A DNA stretch of 64,000 bases from Dysgonomonas sp. ZJ279 (GTDB lineage: Bacteria; Bacteroidota; Bacteroidia; Bacteroidales; Dysgonomonadaceae). The first letter of the stretch is position 1, and every line of letters begins with the position of its first letter. The notes below the pieces were generated by a model, which had not been told where the DNA came from, made no database searches, and saw only the letters and a program-made list of their open reading frames with translations. The stretch covers positions 124,001-188,000 of the forward strand of contig NZ_JAAKEL010000003.1 of assembly GCF_011039205.1 (NCBI RefSeq), in the 5' to 3' direction. The position numbers and the translations under genes were made by a program. Shown here one piece after another: positions 51,775-60,913 of this stretch.

Positions 51775-53544
51775 TTATTTAATGATTTTGACTCCTTTAG
51801 GTGCATCGATTTTAGATGTTATTTTTCCATTTACATCTTTTGTATGTTTCACTTTTACAAGCCCGTAAGGTGTAGGGAAGGAGCCTTCTGCAAATTCGAG
51901 ATTGCCCAAATGAGGTTCTATCCTTATTGTTTTACAGCCAGCTTCGATCACTTGGATACCTAGTACATGTTCTGTTAACCATGCGGTCGGACCTGAGGCC
52001 CATCCATGACAAAGGCTATGGCGTAAGCCGACATAACAGTAATTTCCATAATCTCCGTGTATATCTTTTTTGCCTGCTTGTACCGGCGCATCTATCGGAG
52101 AAGCGTTCTCAAGCCAATCAATATTAAAGTCTTCCCAGAATGTTGTAGCACCAATGCTTAGCATGCCACCCCAATATTGGCGGATATAGTCAATAGCTTC
52201 ATCGTAATTGTCGGCTTTTGCCATTGCTTGTAGCATATAATACCCATAGAATGTGGAGAAATCGTGCACGCCATTATTGGTTACAACACTATTTCCTTGT
52301 GTAGGGGTAATTAAATCTACAATCGATAATAAGGCTGCTGCTTGTTTCGAATTATTTGTTTCGGGTATATGTTTCTTTAACTTGTTAATAGCTTCTTCGC
52401 ATTCTTTAGCAGTTTCCTTTTCATTTAGAATAAGGCACATATCTTTACCGGCAGACAAAGACCATACCATTAATGCCTGTAAGCCACCGTGTATAGCTTC
52501 TTGATTTTCGCTTGAAGGCCAATCCATAAAACGCCAGCCGTTCAACTTTTCGACACCTTCTTCATCGATCATAGAGCATAATTGACGAAGAAGTGGTATA
52601 AGATATGCTCTCTGCTCTTTCAGATATTTCAAATCGGCATGATGCATATACCAGTCTTTGTGCATGATAACCCACCACATCGAATATGAACTGATGCCAT
52701 TAATCCAGTTGGACAAAGGGGTTAAATCTCTATTCAAATCTAACGATTTGGGTACAACATCGTTGTATCCGAATACTGCATTTATTGTAGATACTTCGGG
52801 ATGCATATCTCCTGCCCAAACCAAGCGATCGCGTTTTATACCATCCCATAGATAGTCCTGCATATTCAGGTGAACGGTGTATGCTCCTGTTAACCATATA
52901 TTATTCAATAAGTCGTCACTGCTATTGAAAGAACCCAGATAAGGAATGTCCTGATAGATAAGTATAGCTCTTGCTTCTTTTAATTGTAACTCAGCTTTAT
53001 TTTCAACCAAATCGATACGAACAAATCTAAATCCCGAATTCCCTATTTCGATATTCCCTAGTAATGGAACGTCTATAATCCGATCTCTGATGGCATGGTC
53101 GTTAGTGGCTCCTTTTTCTCCAATATCGCTCATTACTTCACTAACGGATTCACCTAAGCGAACACGCATTTTGATCGGTTTTCCGGTACTGGTTCTACCA
53201 GTGATAAATTGCATGCCACCATGTATTTCTTTGCCAAAATCTAAAACAATAGCAGGGTGATCTGTGCTGTCACTTTTTAGAATACATGTCGGGTTATTTG
53301 ATAAGTCTGCTTGGCCGTTCCCTTCCCGCAATAAAAGATCTTCGTTCTGAATAGATGCTCCTCCGTCTGATTTCATCCATACTATTCGGGTCGGAGATAT
53401 ATACGAGCGGGTGAGAGAAGATGGTTGTGCTTTATCACTTTGGCTGTTAGTAAATACGGGAGGGAGTTTTTGTGAGTATATATTGGTAGAAGAAAATAAC
53501 AAAAGTAAAACAAATGTTATTCTAATCGATGTACGTATTTTCAT
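51775..53544 (-). CDS. Secreted GH78-like alpha-L-rhamnosidase family protein
   Basis: This 589-residue protein is exported (signal peptide MKIRTSIRITFVLLLLFSS, cleavage near YSQ) and has the fold of bacterial alpha-L-rhamnosidases: a beta-sandwich part (about 60-190, with VLDFGKEIHGGMQFI), the six-hairpin (alpha/alpha)6 domain with the motif YLWDGIKRDRLVWAGDMHPE near residue 235, TTFWEDFNIDWLE near 475, and a C-terminal beta domain with HGWASGPTAWLTEHVLGI. The usual GH78 general-acid motif RDERLGW has lost its Glu here (RDRLVWAGD), as in a recognisable Bacteroides subfamily, so the reaction is uncertain. The start at 53544 gives the signal peptide; an upstream in-frame ATG would not. Confidence 0.82.
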   Translation of the reverse strand: MKIRTSIRITFVLLLLFSSTNIYSQKLPPVFTNSQSDKAQPSSLTRSYISPTRIVWMKSDGGASIQNEDLLLREGNGQADLSNNPTCILKSDSTDHPAIVLDFGKEIHGGMQFITGRTSTGKPIKMRVRLGESVSEVMSDIGEKGATNDHAIRDRIIDVPLLGNIEIGNSGFRFVRIDLVENKAELQLKEARAILIYQDIPYLGSFNSSDDLLNNIWLTGAYTVHLNMQDYLWDGIKRDRLVWAGDMHPEVSTINAVFGYNDVVPKSLDLNRDLTPLSNWINGISSYSMWWVIMHKDWYMHHADLKYLKEQRAYLIPLLRQLCSMIDEEGVEKLNGWRFMDWPSSENQEAIHGGLQALMVWSLSAGKDMCLILNEKETAKECEEAINKLKKHIPETNNSKQAAALLSIVDLITPTQGNSVVTNNGVHDFSTFYGYYMLQAMAKADNYDEAIDYIRQYWGGMLSIGATTFWEDFNIDWLENASPIDAPVQAGKKDIHGDYGNYCYVGLRHSLCHGWASGPTAWLTEHVLGIQVIEAGCKTIRIEPHLGNLEFAEGSFPTPYGLVKVKHTKDVNGKITSKIDAPKGVKIIK

Positions 53545-53683
53545 GATACTGATTTTAAATGGGGTTAGCAACTGATTAATCACAACAAAAGTAATATATA
53601 ATGCAGTTTTGTTACTGTATTAATTGATATTAGTAGTTGAAAAAATGACACATGGATGATACGAATGTAGAGTAAGAACATAA

Positions 53684-53713
53684 AAAAAGGTTGTCCCATC
53701 GGGCAACCTTTTT
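53684..53713 (-). terminator. Terminator of gpmA
   Basis: Arms 53684-53696 and 53701-53713 give a 13-base stem with one G-U pair, followed on the minus strand by U7, 18 bases after the gpmA stop. Confidence 0.88.
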
Positions 53714-53730
53714 CATATAGAATAAAATTC

Positions 53731-54477
53731 TTATTTTTTCTTTCCTTGATTTGCAACAGCATCCATCAGAGCTTTGATTTCTTCAGGATCGCCCAAGAAA
53801 TAATCTTTAACAAGATTGTTGTTTTCGTCAAATTCGAATACGTAAGGAACTGCCGTTGGCAAGTTCAACGAAACGATATCTTCATCAGAGATGTTCTTTA
53901 AATGTTTGATGATACCACGAAGGCTGTTACCGTGAGCAGCAACAATAATTTCGTTGTGATCTTTCAATGAAGGGAAAATAGTATCGTTCCAGTATGGAAG
54001 TATTCTATCCACAGTGTCTTTCAATGCTTCTGTAAGAGGAAGATCTTTTTTGTCGACACCTTTATATCTAGGGTCTAGATAAGGTGAACGAGGGTCGTTA
54101 GCATCAAGCGGAGTAGGAGGTACATCGTAGCTACGTCTCCAGATAAGAACTTGCTCGTCACCGTATTTCTCAGCGGTTTCAGCTTTGTTCAATCCTTGAA
54201 GCATACCATAATGTTTCTCGTTCAAACGCCAAGATTTTTCAACAGGAACCCAATCTAAATCCATTTGGTCTAAGATTGTATTCAATGTTTTATTAGCTCT
54301 TTTCAAGTAAGAAGTATATGCTTTTTCGAATTTGAAACCTTCTTTTTTAAGCAATTTACCTGCTTTGATAGCTTCTTGTACACCATTTTCAGTTAAGTCT
54401 ACATCAGTCCAACCTGTAAAACGGTTCTCTTTGTTCCAAGTGCTTTCACCGTGGCGAATTAATACTACTTTTTTCAT
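53731..54477 (-). CDS. gpmA: 2,3-bisphosphoglycerate-dependent phosphoglycerate mutase
   Basis: GpmA interconverts 3- and 2-phosphoglycerate in glycolysis. The phosphohistidine motif [25 protein letters not shown] is at the N-terminus (catalytic His near residue 8), then the [17 protein letters not shown] block near 92 and the second catalytic His in [14 protein letters not shown] near 180. The 248-residue length is normal. It is monocistronic, with promoter at 54517-54547 and terminator at 53684-53713. Confidence 0.97.
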   Translation of the reverse strand: MKKVVLIRHGESTWNKENRFTGWTDVDLTENGVQEAIKAGKLLKKEGFKFEKAYTSYLKRANKTLNTILDQMDLDWVPVEKSWRLNEKHYGMLQGLNKAETAEKYGDEQVLIWRRSYDVPPTPLDANDPRSPYLDPRYKGVDKKDLPLTEALKDTVDRILPYWNDTIFPSLKDHNEIIVAAHGNSLRGIIKHLKNISDEDIVSLNLPTAVPYVFEFDENNNLVKDYFLGDPEEIKALMDAVANQGKKK

Positions 54478-54516
54478 TTTCTATTTTATATTAAAATTGT
54501 TATTCTTTCTGCTATA

Positions 54517-54547
54517 CAAAGTTATTCAAATTTGATGAAAAAACAAG
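54517..54547 (-). promoter_or_regulatory. Promoter of gpmA
   Basis: On the minus strand CTTG (54544-54547, three of four bases of TTTG), 19 bases, then TAACTTTG (54517-54524, exact). The start codon lies 39 bases downstream. Confidence 0.65.
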
Positions 54548-54553
54548 ACCTGT

Positions 54554-55315
54554 TTAACGAATAAATATCCATTCCTTGTCGCTTGATAGTTGTGGTGCAA
54601 ACGAATATCCTTCCGTGTCGAATGCTTTCAGATGCTCTATGTCGGTCAACTTATTTTGAACGATGAATCGTGCCATCATGCCCCGTGCTTTTTTCGCATA
54701 TACTATTACCTGCTTATATTTATTTCCATCATGTTCTTTAAATAAAGGTGTTATGATTCTGCAACCTTTAGGTAGTTTCTTACGATCCACTGCTTTTGTA
54801 TATTCGTTCGATGACAGATTAACCCATATATTATCGTCAGCTAAAAGTTGTTTACTCATATATTGAGTAATTGTATCGGACCAATAGTTATATAATGTTT
54901 TCCCTTTTGGGTTATCGAGCGGGCTTTGTAACTCCAGTCGATAAGGTTTTATTATATCGAGTGGGCGCAAGACTCCATACAGTCCAGATAAAATAAGCAA
55001 GTGTTTTTGTGCAAAGTCAAAATCATTAGTAGTTAAGGTTTCGGGTTCCAAACCCTGATATGCTATTCCGTTGTAAGCGAATGCTGCTTGTTTCTTTGGT
55101 GTTTTTGCCAGATCGAATGAGTGTATATACTGATATACATCCATTGTTTGTTTCGGATTTATTTTCATTAAATCCGAAATGTCTTCTCTTGATAAATCTT
55201 TCAAAATATCGTTTAGTTCGTGCGCTTTCTTTACAAAAAGAGGTTGAGAACTCTCTTTGATAGAGACAGGAGATTTGAAATCCAATATTTTAGCAGGCGA
55301 AAGAGTAATTATCAT
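54554..55315 (-). CDS. yaaA: Peroxide stress protein YaaA (UPF0246)
   Basis: YaaA limits free intracellular iron during hydrogen peroxide stress in E. coli; its fold binds DNA in some members. This 253-residue protein shows the family blocks IITLSPAKILDF at the start, ILSGLYGVLRPLDIIKPYRLE near residue 118, NLSSNEYTKAVDRKKLP near 180 and KKARGMMARFI near 210. The ATG at 55315 is preferred to an in-frame ATG 19 codons upstream, because the family starts at MIITLSPAK. A TATTTTTG box lies 23 bases upstream of it. Confidence 0.93.
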   Translation of the reverse strand: MIITLSPAKILDFKSPVSIKESSQPLFVKKAHELNDILKDLSREDISDLMKINPKQTMDVYQYIHSFDLAKTPKKQAAFAYNGIAYQGLEPETLTTNDFDFAQKHLLILSGLYGVLRPLDIIKPYRLELQSPLDNPKGKTLYNYWSDTITQYMSKQLLADDNIWVNLSSNEYTKAVDRKKLPKGCRIITPLFKEHDGNKYKQVIVYAKKARGMMARFIVQNKLTDIEHLKAFDTEGYSFAPQLSSDKEWIFIR

Positions 55316-55337
55316 ATTTGTTTTTATTGTAAATATA

Positions 55338-55345
55338 CAAAAATA
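55338..55345 (-). promoter_or_regulatory. Candidate promoter of yaaA (-7 box TATTTTTG)
   Basis: Exact TAnnTTTG match on the minus strand, 23 bases upstream of the preferred start at 55315; it falls inside the longer reading frame, which supports the shorter one. Confidence 0.5.
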
Positions 55346-55465
55346 AATAGCAGGTTGATAGCTGTTTAACACGATATGCAGAGTGCGAATAATAAATAGT
55401 GTCGTTTTCGTGTAACGAAATCTGCGCCTGTTGCGTCATATATGTAAATTCTAAAATATTACATT

Positions 55466-57787
55466 ATGAAATTCGCCTTACTAACCCTAATTATCCTATT
55501 CTATGTGCAATTTGCATTTGCACAGTCTAAAATATCAGGAACAGCAGTTGATCTATCAACATCGAGTCCTATCGAATTTACGAACATTGCTCTGTTACAT
55601 AAAGATTCGACATTCGTAAAAGGAATAGCTTCCGATGAAAAAGGATACTTCGTTTTTGATAACATTCCCGATGGAGATTATCTATTGACAGCTTCTTATG
55701 TAGGATATGAAAAGAAATGTATTCCCGTATCTAAATCCGGAAAAGATGTAAATGTTGGTAATGTTACCTTACAAACATCAGATGTATCGCTTGGTGATGT
55801 GACAGTAAATGGAAATTCGGTGATAAGGAAAGTAGACCGACAAGTTATTATGCCAACCGAAGCGCAGTTGAAAGTATCTACGAATGGTGTGAATCTGCTT
55901 CAAAATTTACAACTTCCCCGTTTATATATTGATCCTGTAAATAATAAAATAAATATTTCGGGGGGAGGAGAGGTGCAGCTTCGTATCAATGGCGTTCTTG
56001 CGCAAATTAATGATATTGTATCTATTCGCCCTGAGGATATTATCCGTATTGAATTTCACGATGATCCCGGATTACGTTACGGTGGGGGAGTTGCGGCTGT
56101 TATAGATTATATTACCCGTAGAAAAGAGTCGGGAGGCAATATTTCTACTAATCTGATGAATGGTATAAGTGACGTAGGTTTTGCCGAAGATCATTTTTCT
56201 GCTAAAGCCAATCACAAGAAATCAGAGTTTACTATGAATGCTTTCTATAATTATCGTGCTATCCATTGGACAAGAGAGAATGACGAAACATTTGTATTTC
56301 CGGATAAGCCTGCTTTACAACGGTTAGAAGAAGGGCTTCCTACAAAGTTTAAAGATAAAACATTGAATACACTTTTGAATTATAGCCTTGTAGAGCAAGA
56401 TAAGTATTACTTTAATGCTGCTTTTAGATATAATTGGGACGATACACCACATTCGTTTACCAATAAAGTGGGTCAGATACATACATCGAATAATCCCGAT
56501 CCTCTTACTATTAGCGATCAGTCTTCATCAACAGCAAATGCACCTTCACTCGATCTGTACTATCAACGTAATTTGAAGAATGATCAATTAATCATCTTTA
56601 ATGTGGTGGGTACTTATATCGATTCTAAGAATACAAGGTTTTATCAGGAGCATCGCAATGAAGATCTTATTACAGATATTTTTTCAAATGTTGTAGGAGA
56701 TAAGTATTCTTTGATTGCCGAGGGTATTTATGAGAAATCGTATAAAGAGTCTAAATTATCGACTGGTATAAGGCATAGTCAAAGTTATACCGATAACAAG
56801 TATTCGGGCACAGCTGATGCAGAGGTGAGCATGAATTTTGCCGAGAGTTTCGCATACGTTGAATACCAGTTTAAGAAAAAGAAATTTAGTTATACTTTAG
56901 GTTTAGGCGGTTCACGTATCTATTATAAGCAGGCAGATAATGATGTTACTACATATTTCCTGCGCCCCACATTACGTGTGGCATATAATATCAACGATAA
57001 GACCTTTATTCGTTACAATGGTTATATTTCGAGTTATGCACCCTCTTTATCAGATATGAATAATGTTGAGCAGGCTATAGATTCATTACAAATCCGTCGT
57101 GGTAATCCTAACCTCAAGTCTGTTTGGTATTTGTCTAATAATCTTACGATAGGCTACAATAAGGGTATCTTTGGTGTAGAGCTATTTGCCAACTACAATT
57201 ACGACCACCAGCCGGTAATGAGTGAAGTGTTATTTGAGAGCGGCAAGTTTATTCAAACGAATGAGAATCAGAGAAGCTTTCATCGTTTGAGTACGGAAGT
57301 TACATTTAAGCTTCGTCCGTTGAAAGATTATATATCATTGGCGATAACTCCGGGCGTAAGACGATTTATAAGCAACGGCAATAATTATACACATACTTAT
57401 ACAAATTCGTATTTTAGGGCATCCCTCACCGCCAATTATAAGAACTGGGTGTTAAATGCGGAGATGAGAACCAGACAAGATTGGTTTTGGGGGGAATCTC
57501 TCAATGGAGGAGAACGTATTCATATATTGACTGCTGGTTATAATAAACCGAATTGGTCTTTAATGTTAGGTGCAATTAATCCGTTTGAGAAAACTTATTC
57601 GACGAAGAGTGTCAATTATTCAGCGCTAACACCTAGTGTATCACAGGTAGCAACTGATAATATTGCTCCAATGTTCTTTGTCAGTTTCTCTTGTAATATC
57701 AACTTTGGGCGTCAATTCAAATCTGCTAATAAACGATTGAATAATGATGATTCGGATTCGGGAATAATGTCAGGAACAAAGAAGTAA
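55466..57787 (+). CDS. TonB-dependent-receptor-like outer-membrane protein (OMP_b-brl_3 type)
   Basis: This 773-residue protein is an outer-membrane barrel of the type annotated as outer membrane beta-barrel family protein. A signal peptide ends near QFAFAQ (residue 20). Residues 22-105 form a carboxypeptidase-regulatory-like domain (ISGTAVDLSTSSPIEFTNIA, LLTASYVGYEKKC). Then comes a plug-like part with IRPEDIIRIEFHDDPGLRYGGG near 192 and a barrel of alternating strands. The substrate is unknown. The C-terminal strand is followed by about 25 polar residues ending in GTKK, so it does not end in the usual aromatic. It is monocistronic. Confidence 0.88.
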   Translation: MKFALLTLIILFYVQFAFAQSKISGTAVDLSTSSPIEFTNIALLHKDSTFVKGIASDEKGYFVFDNIPDGDYLLTASYVGYEKKCIPVSKSGKDVNVGNVTLQTSDVSLGDVTVNGNSVIRKVDRQVIMPTEAQLKVSTNGVNLLQNLQLPRLYIDPVNNKINISGGGEVQLRINGVLAQINDIVSIRPEDIIRIEFHDDPGLRYGGGVAAVIDYITRRKESGGNISTNLMNGISDVGFAEDHFSAKANHKKSEFTMNAFYNYRAIHWTRENDETFVFPDKPALQRLEEGLPTKFKDKTLNTLLNYSLVEQDKYYFNAAFRYNWDDTPHSFTNKVGQIHTSNNPDPLTISDQSSSTANAPSLDLYYQRNLKNDQLIIFNVVGTYIDSKNTRFYQEHRNEDLITDIFSNVVGDKYSLIAEGIYEKSYKESKLSTGIRHSQSYTDNKYSGTADAEVSMNFAESFAYVEYQFKKKKFSYTLGLGGSRIYYKQADNDVTTYFLRPTLRVAYNINDKTFIRYNGYISSYAPSLSDMNNVEQAIDSLQIRRGNPNLKSVWYLSNNLTIGYNKGIFGVELFANYNYDHQPVMSEVLFESGKFIQTNENQRSFHRLSTEVTFKLRPLKDYISLAITPGVRRFISNGNNYTHTYTNSYFRASLTANYKNWVLNAEMRTRQDWFWGESLNGGERIHILTAGYNKPNWSLMLGAINPFEKTYSTKSVNYSALTPSVSQVATDNIAPMFFVSFSCNINFGRQFKSANKRLNNDDSDSGIMSGTKK

Positions 57788-57805
57788 GACTTATATATAT
57801 AACGA

Positions 57806-57838
57806 AAAAGCCTGCTATAGTAATTATAGCAGGCTTTT
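57806..57838. terminator. Bidirectional terminator between the outer-membrane protein gene and tsf
   Basis: Perfect 14-base arms at 57806-57819 and 57825-57838 with a 5-base loop between convergent genes. Confidence 0.9.
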
Positions 57839-57859
57839 ATATTATAGAATCTTAGGTTC

Positions 57860-58684
57860 TTATTCAGCGTTCAATGTGAAACGTTTGAAAGCAACAACAG
57901 TCAAATCTTTATCTTGAGCTGCAAGATATTGAGCGATTGTTTGTTTAGGGTTCTTTACAAAATCTTGTTGAAGAAGAGTAAATTCTTTGTAGAATTTAGT
58001 TAATGCACCTTCAGCAATTCTTTCAAGCAAGTTTTCTGGTTTACCAGCTTCGCGAGCTTTTTCTTTTGCAAGGTTTAATTCTCTTTCTTTGATTTCTTCC
58101 GATACTTCGTCTGATGTTAATCCTACCGGATTCATTGCAGCAATTTGCATCGCGATATCTTTTCCTACTTGCTCATCAACATTAGGTTTGTTGAATCCTA
58201 CGATTGTAGCAAGTTTGTTACCTGGATGAACGTAAGCAACTACAGATGGAGCAGTGATTTGTTCGTAAGCACCGATTTCCATTTTTTCGCCTGTAATACC
58301 CATTCTGTCTACTATCAGGTCTGCAATGTTGCGACCCTCAAGTTGTATAGCATTCAATGCATCTACATCAGCAGGCTTGTTAGCCATTACAGCGTCAAGA
58401 ATAGAAGTAGTTAATCCTACGAATTCAGAGTTTATAGCAACGAAGTCAGTTTCGCATTTCAAAGCTACAATAGCTGCATAATCGCCATTTGCAGCTGCAA
58501 GAACACATCCTTCAGATGCTTCACGATCACCACGTTTTGCAGCGAAAGCTTGTCCTTTTTTACGAATTATTTCGATTGCTTTATCAAAATCACCTTCTGC
58601 TTCATTCAAAGCACTTTTACAATCCATCATTCCAGCACCTGTTCTTTTTCTCAGGTTTTGGATATCAGCCATAGTAACTGCCAT
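57860..58684 (-). CDS. tsf: Elongation factor Ts
   Basis: EF-Ts exchanges GDP for GTP on EF-Tu. The N-terminal UBA-like domain DIQNLRKRTGAGMMDCKSALNEAEGD and the core VALKCETDFVA block are diagnostic, and the C-terminal helices end in TVVAFKRFTLNAE. The 274-residue length is normal. It lies downstream of rpsB, separated by 115 bases that hold a large hairpin. Confidence 0.97.
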   Translation of the reverse strand: MAVTMADIQNLRKRTGAGMMDCKSALNEAEGDFDKAIEIIRKKGQAFAAKRGDREASEGCVLAAANGDYAAIVALKCETDFVAINSEFVGLTTSILDAVMANKPADVDALNAIQLEGRNIADLIVDRMGITGEKMEIGAYEQITAPSVVAYVHPGNKLATIVGFNKPNVDEQVGKDIAMQIAAMNPVGLTSDEVSEEIKERELNLAKEKAREAGKPENLLERIAEGALTKFYKEFTLLQQDFVKNPKQTIAQYLAAQDKDLTVVAFKRFTLNAE

Positions 58685-58722
58685 ATCTTTTTATATTTTA
58701 AAGTTTATAATTATACGTCTTG

Positions 58723-58791
58723 AAAAAAGAAAAGCCAAGAATTAATCTTCTAAGAATAAATAACTCTTAGGAGATTAACTCTTAGCTTTTC
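58723..58791 (-). terminator. Attenuator-like hairpin between rpsB and tsf
   Basis: On the minus strand a long imperfect stem (58729-58791, about 24 base pairs around a short AT-rich loop) ends in CTTTTC and is followed by six U (58723-58728). It has the form of an intrinsic terminator inside the rpsB-tsf operon and would set the ratio of S2 to EF-Ts. Confidence 0.75.
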
Positions 58792-58799
58792 AATTATTA

Positions 58800-59648
58800 T
58801 TATTCTTCGTCTTCTTTAGCAAATTTACTTGCTACAGCAGCGTTGATTGCTTCTTCATCTTCTTTAGCTACACGCTCTTTCTTTGCACCTGTTCTAGCTT
58901 TACGCTCTCTTTTAGGTGCATCGTCTTGCGATTCAGCTGCGTTAGAATCTGCTTTCTCGATTTTTCTTTCTTCCAATCCTTCTTTGATAGAATCGCAAAG
59001 GCTTGAAATGATTATTTCGATAGATTTAGATGCATCGTCATTCGCAGGAATTACGAAGTCAATACCGCTTGGATCAGAGTTTGTATCTACCATAGCAAAT
59101 ACAGGTATACCAAGGCGATTAGCTTCTCTTACAGCGATGTGTTCTTTCATGATGTCTACTACAAATAGAGCAGATGGAAGACGTGTAAGATCTTGGATAG
59201 AACCTAAAGTTTTTTCCAATTTAGCACGTTGACGAGTAACTTGAAGTTTTTCTCTTTTAGATAGAGTATCGAATGTACCGTCTTTAATCATTTTGTCGAT
59301 AGTTGACATTTTCTTTACAGCCTTACGGATTGTAGGGAAGTTTGTCAACATACCACCTGGCCAGCGTTCGCAAACGTAAGGCATGTTTACAGATAGTGCT
59401 AATTCTGATACTACGTGTTTTGCTTGTTTCTTAGTTGCAACAAACAATATCTTTTTTCCTGATTTTGCAATCTGTCTTAGTGCAGCAGCTGCATCTTCAG
59501 TTTTTGCGATTGTCTTATAAAGATCAATAATATGAATGCCATTACGCTCCATGAAAATATAAGGAGCCATAGCCGGATTCCACTTTCTTTTTAAGTGACC
59601 AAAGTGTACACCTGCGTCTAATAATTGATCGAATTCTAATTTTGCCAT
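58800..59648 (-). CDS. rpsB: 30S ribosomal protein S2
   Basis: This 282-residue protein is uS2. Diagnostic segments are LLDAGVHFGHLKRKWNPAMAPYIF, VATKKQAKHVVSELA, CERWPGGMLTNF and the DTNSDPSGIDFVIPANDDA block near 192. Beyond the normal 235-residue core there is a charged, Lys/Glu/Ala-rich C-terminal tail, common in Bacteroidales. It follows rpsI by 193 bases on the same strand. Confidence 0.97.
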   Translation of the reverse strand: MAKLEFDQLLDAGVHFGHLKRKWNPAMAPYIFMERNGIHIIDLYKTIAKTEDAAAALRQIAKSGKKILFVATKKQAKHVVSELALSVNMPYVCERWPGGMLTNFPTIRKAVKKMSTIDKMIKDGTFDTLSKREKLQVTRQRAKLEKTLGSIQDLTRLPSALFVVDIMKEHIAVREANRLGIPVFAMVDTNSDPSGIDFVIPANDDASKSIEIIISSLCDSIKEGLEERKIEKADSNAAESQDDAPKRERKARTGAKKERVAKEDEEAINAAVASKFAKEDEE

Positions 59649-59841
59649 TTTTAGTTTTTTAATTCGTTTACTTTCTTTTTCTGTTCACGAATTGTCGGGT
59701 AGCTCTTTTATTTAGAAGTCCCGGCAATTTAGATACTAAACGTAACTTTTGCGATGAGCGCCGACTCATCATTATTTATTACCAATCTAAAATCTTTAAG
59801 CAACAAGTGCCATCGACTGTTGACCGGATAAAATATCCAAA
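59649..59841 (-). other. rpsI-rpsB spacer, possible S2 leader
   Basis: This 193-base spacer contains a hairpin GATGAG...CTCATC (59753-59770, 6-base arms and a GC-rich loop) and AT-rich flanks. No -7 box reads toward rpsB. It may hold a ribosomal-protein leader that senses free S2, but no conserved motif I know is recognised. Confidence 0.35.
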
Positions 59842-60228
59842 TTAACGTTTTGAGAATTGAAATTTCTTTCTTGCTCCAGGTTGTCCCGGTTTTTTACGTT
59901 CAACAACACGAGGGTCGCGAGTCATAAATCCTTCAGCTCTTAGAGCAGGCTTATCTTCAGCATTGATCTTAACCAAAGCACGAGCGATACCAAGGCGAGC
60001 AGCTTCTGCTTGTCCTTTATATCCACCACCTTTTAGGTTAATTTTGATGTCGTATTTTTCAAGAACAGCTAATGTATTTAGCGGTTGCTTTACTACATAC
60101 TGAAGAATAGTTGAAGGGAAGTAATTGTCAAGCTCACGTTTGTTGATAACAATTTTTCCGGTTCCTTCGCTTACGAATACGCGAGCTACAGCAGCTTTAC
60201 GTCTTCCTATTGCATTTACTACTTCCAT
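59842..60228 (-). CDS. rpsI: 30S ribosomal protein S9
   Basis: This 128-residue protein is uS9. AIGRRKAAVARVFV, NLKGGGYKGQAEAARLGIARAL and the C-terminal tail with KKPGQPGARKKFQFSKR that reaches the P-site tRNA are all present. It lies 6 bases downstream of rplM, the universal rplM-rpsI pair. Confidence 0.98.
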   Translation of the reverse strand: MEVVNAIGRRKAAVARVFVSEGTGKIVINKRELDNYFPSTILQYVVKQPLNTLAVLEKYDIKINLKGGGYKGQAEAARLGIARALVKINAEDKPALRAEGFMTRDPRVVERKKPGQPGARKKFQFSKR

Positions 60229-60234
60229 TAATGA

Positions 60235-60690
60235 TTATTTAAGAGAGTTAATATCTATTACTTTTGGTTGTTGAGCCTCGTGTTTGTGCTCTGTTCCTGC
60301 ATAAACATGAAGATTTCTAAGAAGAGCAGCACCAAGACGATTCTTAGGCAACATCCCTTTTACAACTTTTTCCATCAAGCGATCAGCTCCCTTTTCTAAC
60401 AATACGGCAGGAGTCATAGATCTTTGACCTCCAGGATATCCTGTATATCTAAGATATTCACGATCTGTCCATTTGTTACCAGTTAGAACAACTTTTTCTG
60501 CGTTGATGATAACTACATTATCTCCACAGTCTACGTGTGGTGTGTAGTTTGGTTTATACTTCCCTCTCAGAAGTTTTGCCACTTTAGATGCTAGGCGTCC
60601 TAAAGTCTGGCCCGATGCGTCAATCACAACCCACTCTTTGGTTACGGTTGCTTTGTTCGCTGAAATGGTCTTATAACTTAAAGTATCCAC
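60235..60690 (-). CDS. rplM: 50S ribosomal protein L13
   Basis: This 151-residue protein is uL13. It shows WVVIDASGQTLGRLASKVA, LRGKYKPNYTPHVDCGDNVVI, the KWTDREYLRYTGYPGGQRS block and GMLPKNRLGAALLRNLHVY. It is the first gene of the ribosomal cluster rplM-rpsI-rpsB-tsf, preceded by the promoter at 60830-60860 and a leader of about 130 bases. Confidence 0.98.
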   Translation of the reverse strand: MDTLSYKTISANKATVTKEWVVIDASGQTLGRLASKVAKLLRGKYKPNYTPHVDCGDNVVIINAEKVVLTGNKWTDREYLRYTGYPGGQRSMTPAVLLEKGADRLMEKVVKGMLPKNRLGAALLRNLHVYAGTEHKHEAQQPKVIDINSLK

Positions 60691-60829
60691 TTACTTAAAA
60701 ATTAATTTGGTTAATGACTTTTTTTGGTTCACTCATCTATATCTTTCTGTTTTAAACTAAGGGGTATGAACAGAGCGATAATGTTTTATAAACCAAATGT
60801 TTACGTTTTATTTCGTAATAATCGGCTCG
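60691..60829 (-). promoter_or_regulatory. rplM 5' leader, candidate ribosomal-protein autoregulatory element
   Basis: The transcribed leader of about 130 bases contains a hairpin CTGTT...AACAG with a CATACCCCTTAG-containing loop near 60742-60770 and further AT-rich stems. Ribosomal-protein leaders upstream of rplM are known in other phyla; whether this one is of that type is inference. Confidence 0.45.
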
Positions 60830-60860
60830 CAAAATTACAATTTTTTGGCGAATTAACAAA
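60830..60860 (-). promoter_or_regulatory. Promoter of the rplM-rpsI-rpsB-tsf cluster
   Basis: On the minus strand TTTG (60857-60860), 19 bases, then TAATTTTG (60830-60837): an exact match in both boxes and in spacing. Confidence 0.85.
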
Positions 60861-60913
60861 GAATAATAGCTAAAATGTAATATAAATCTGCCTTTTGGGT
60901 TTTTATGTGTCTA

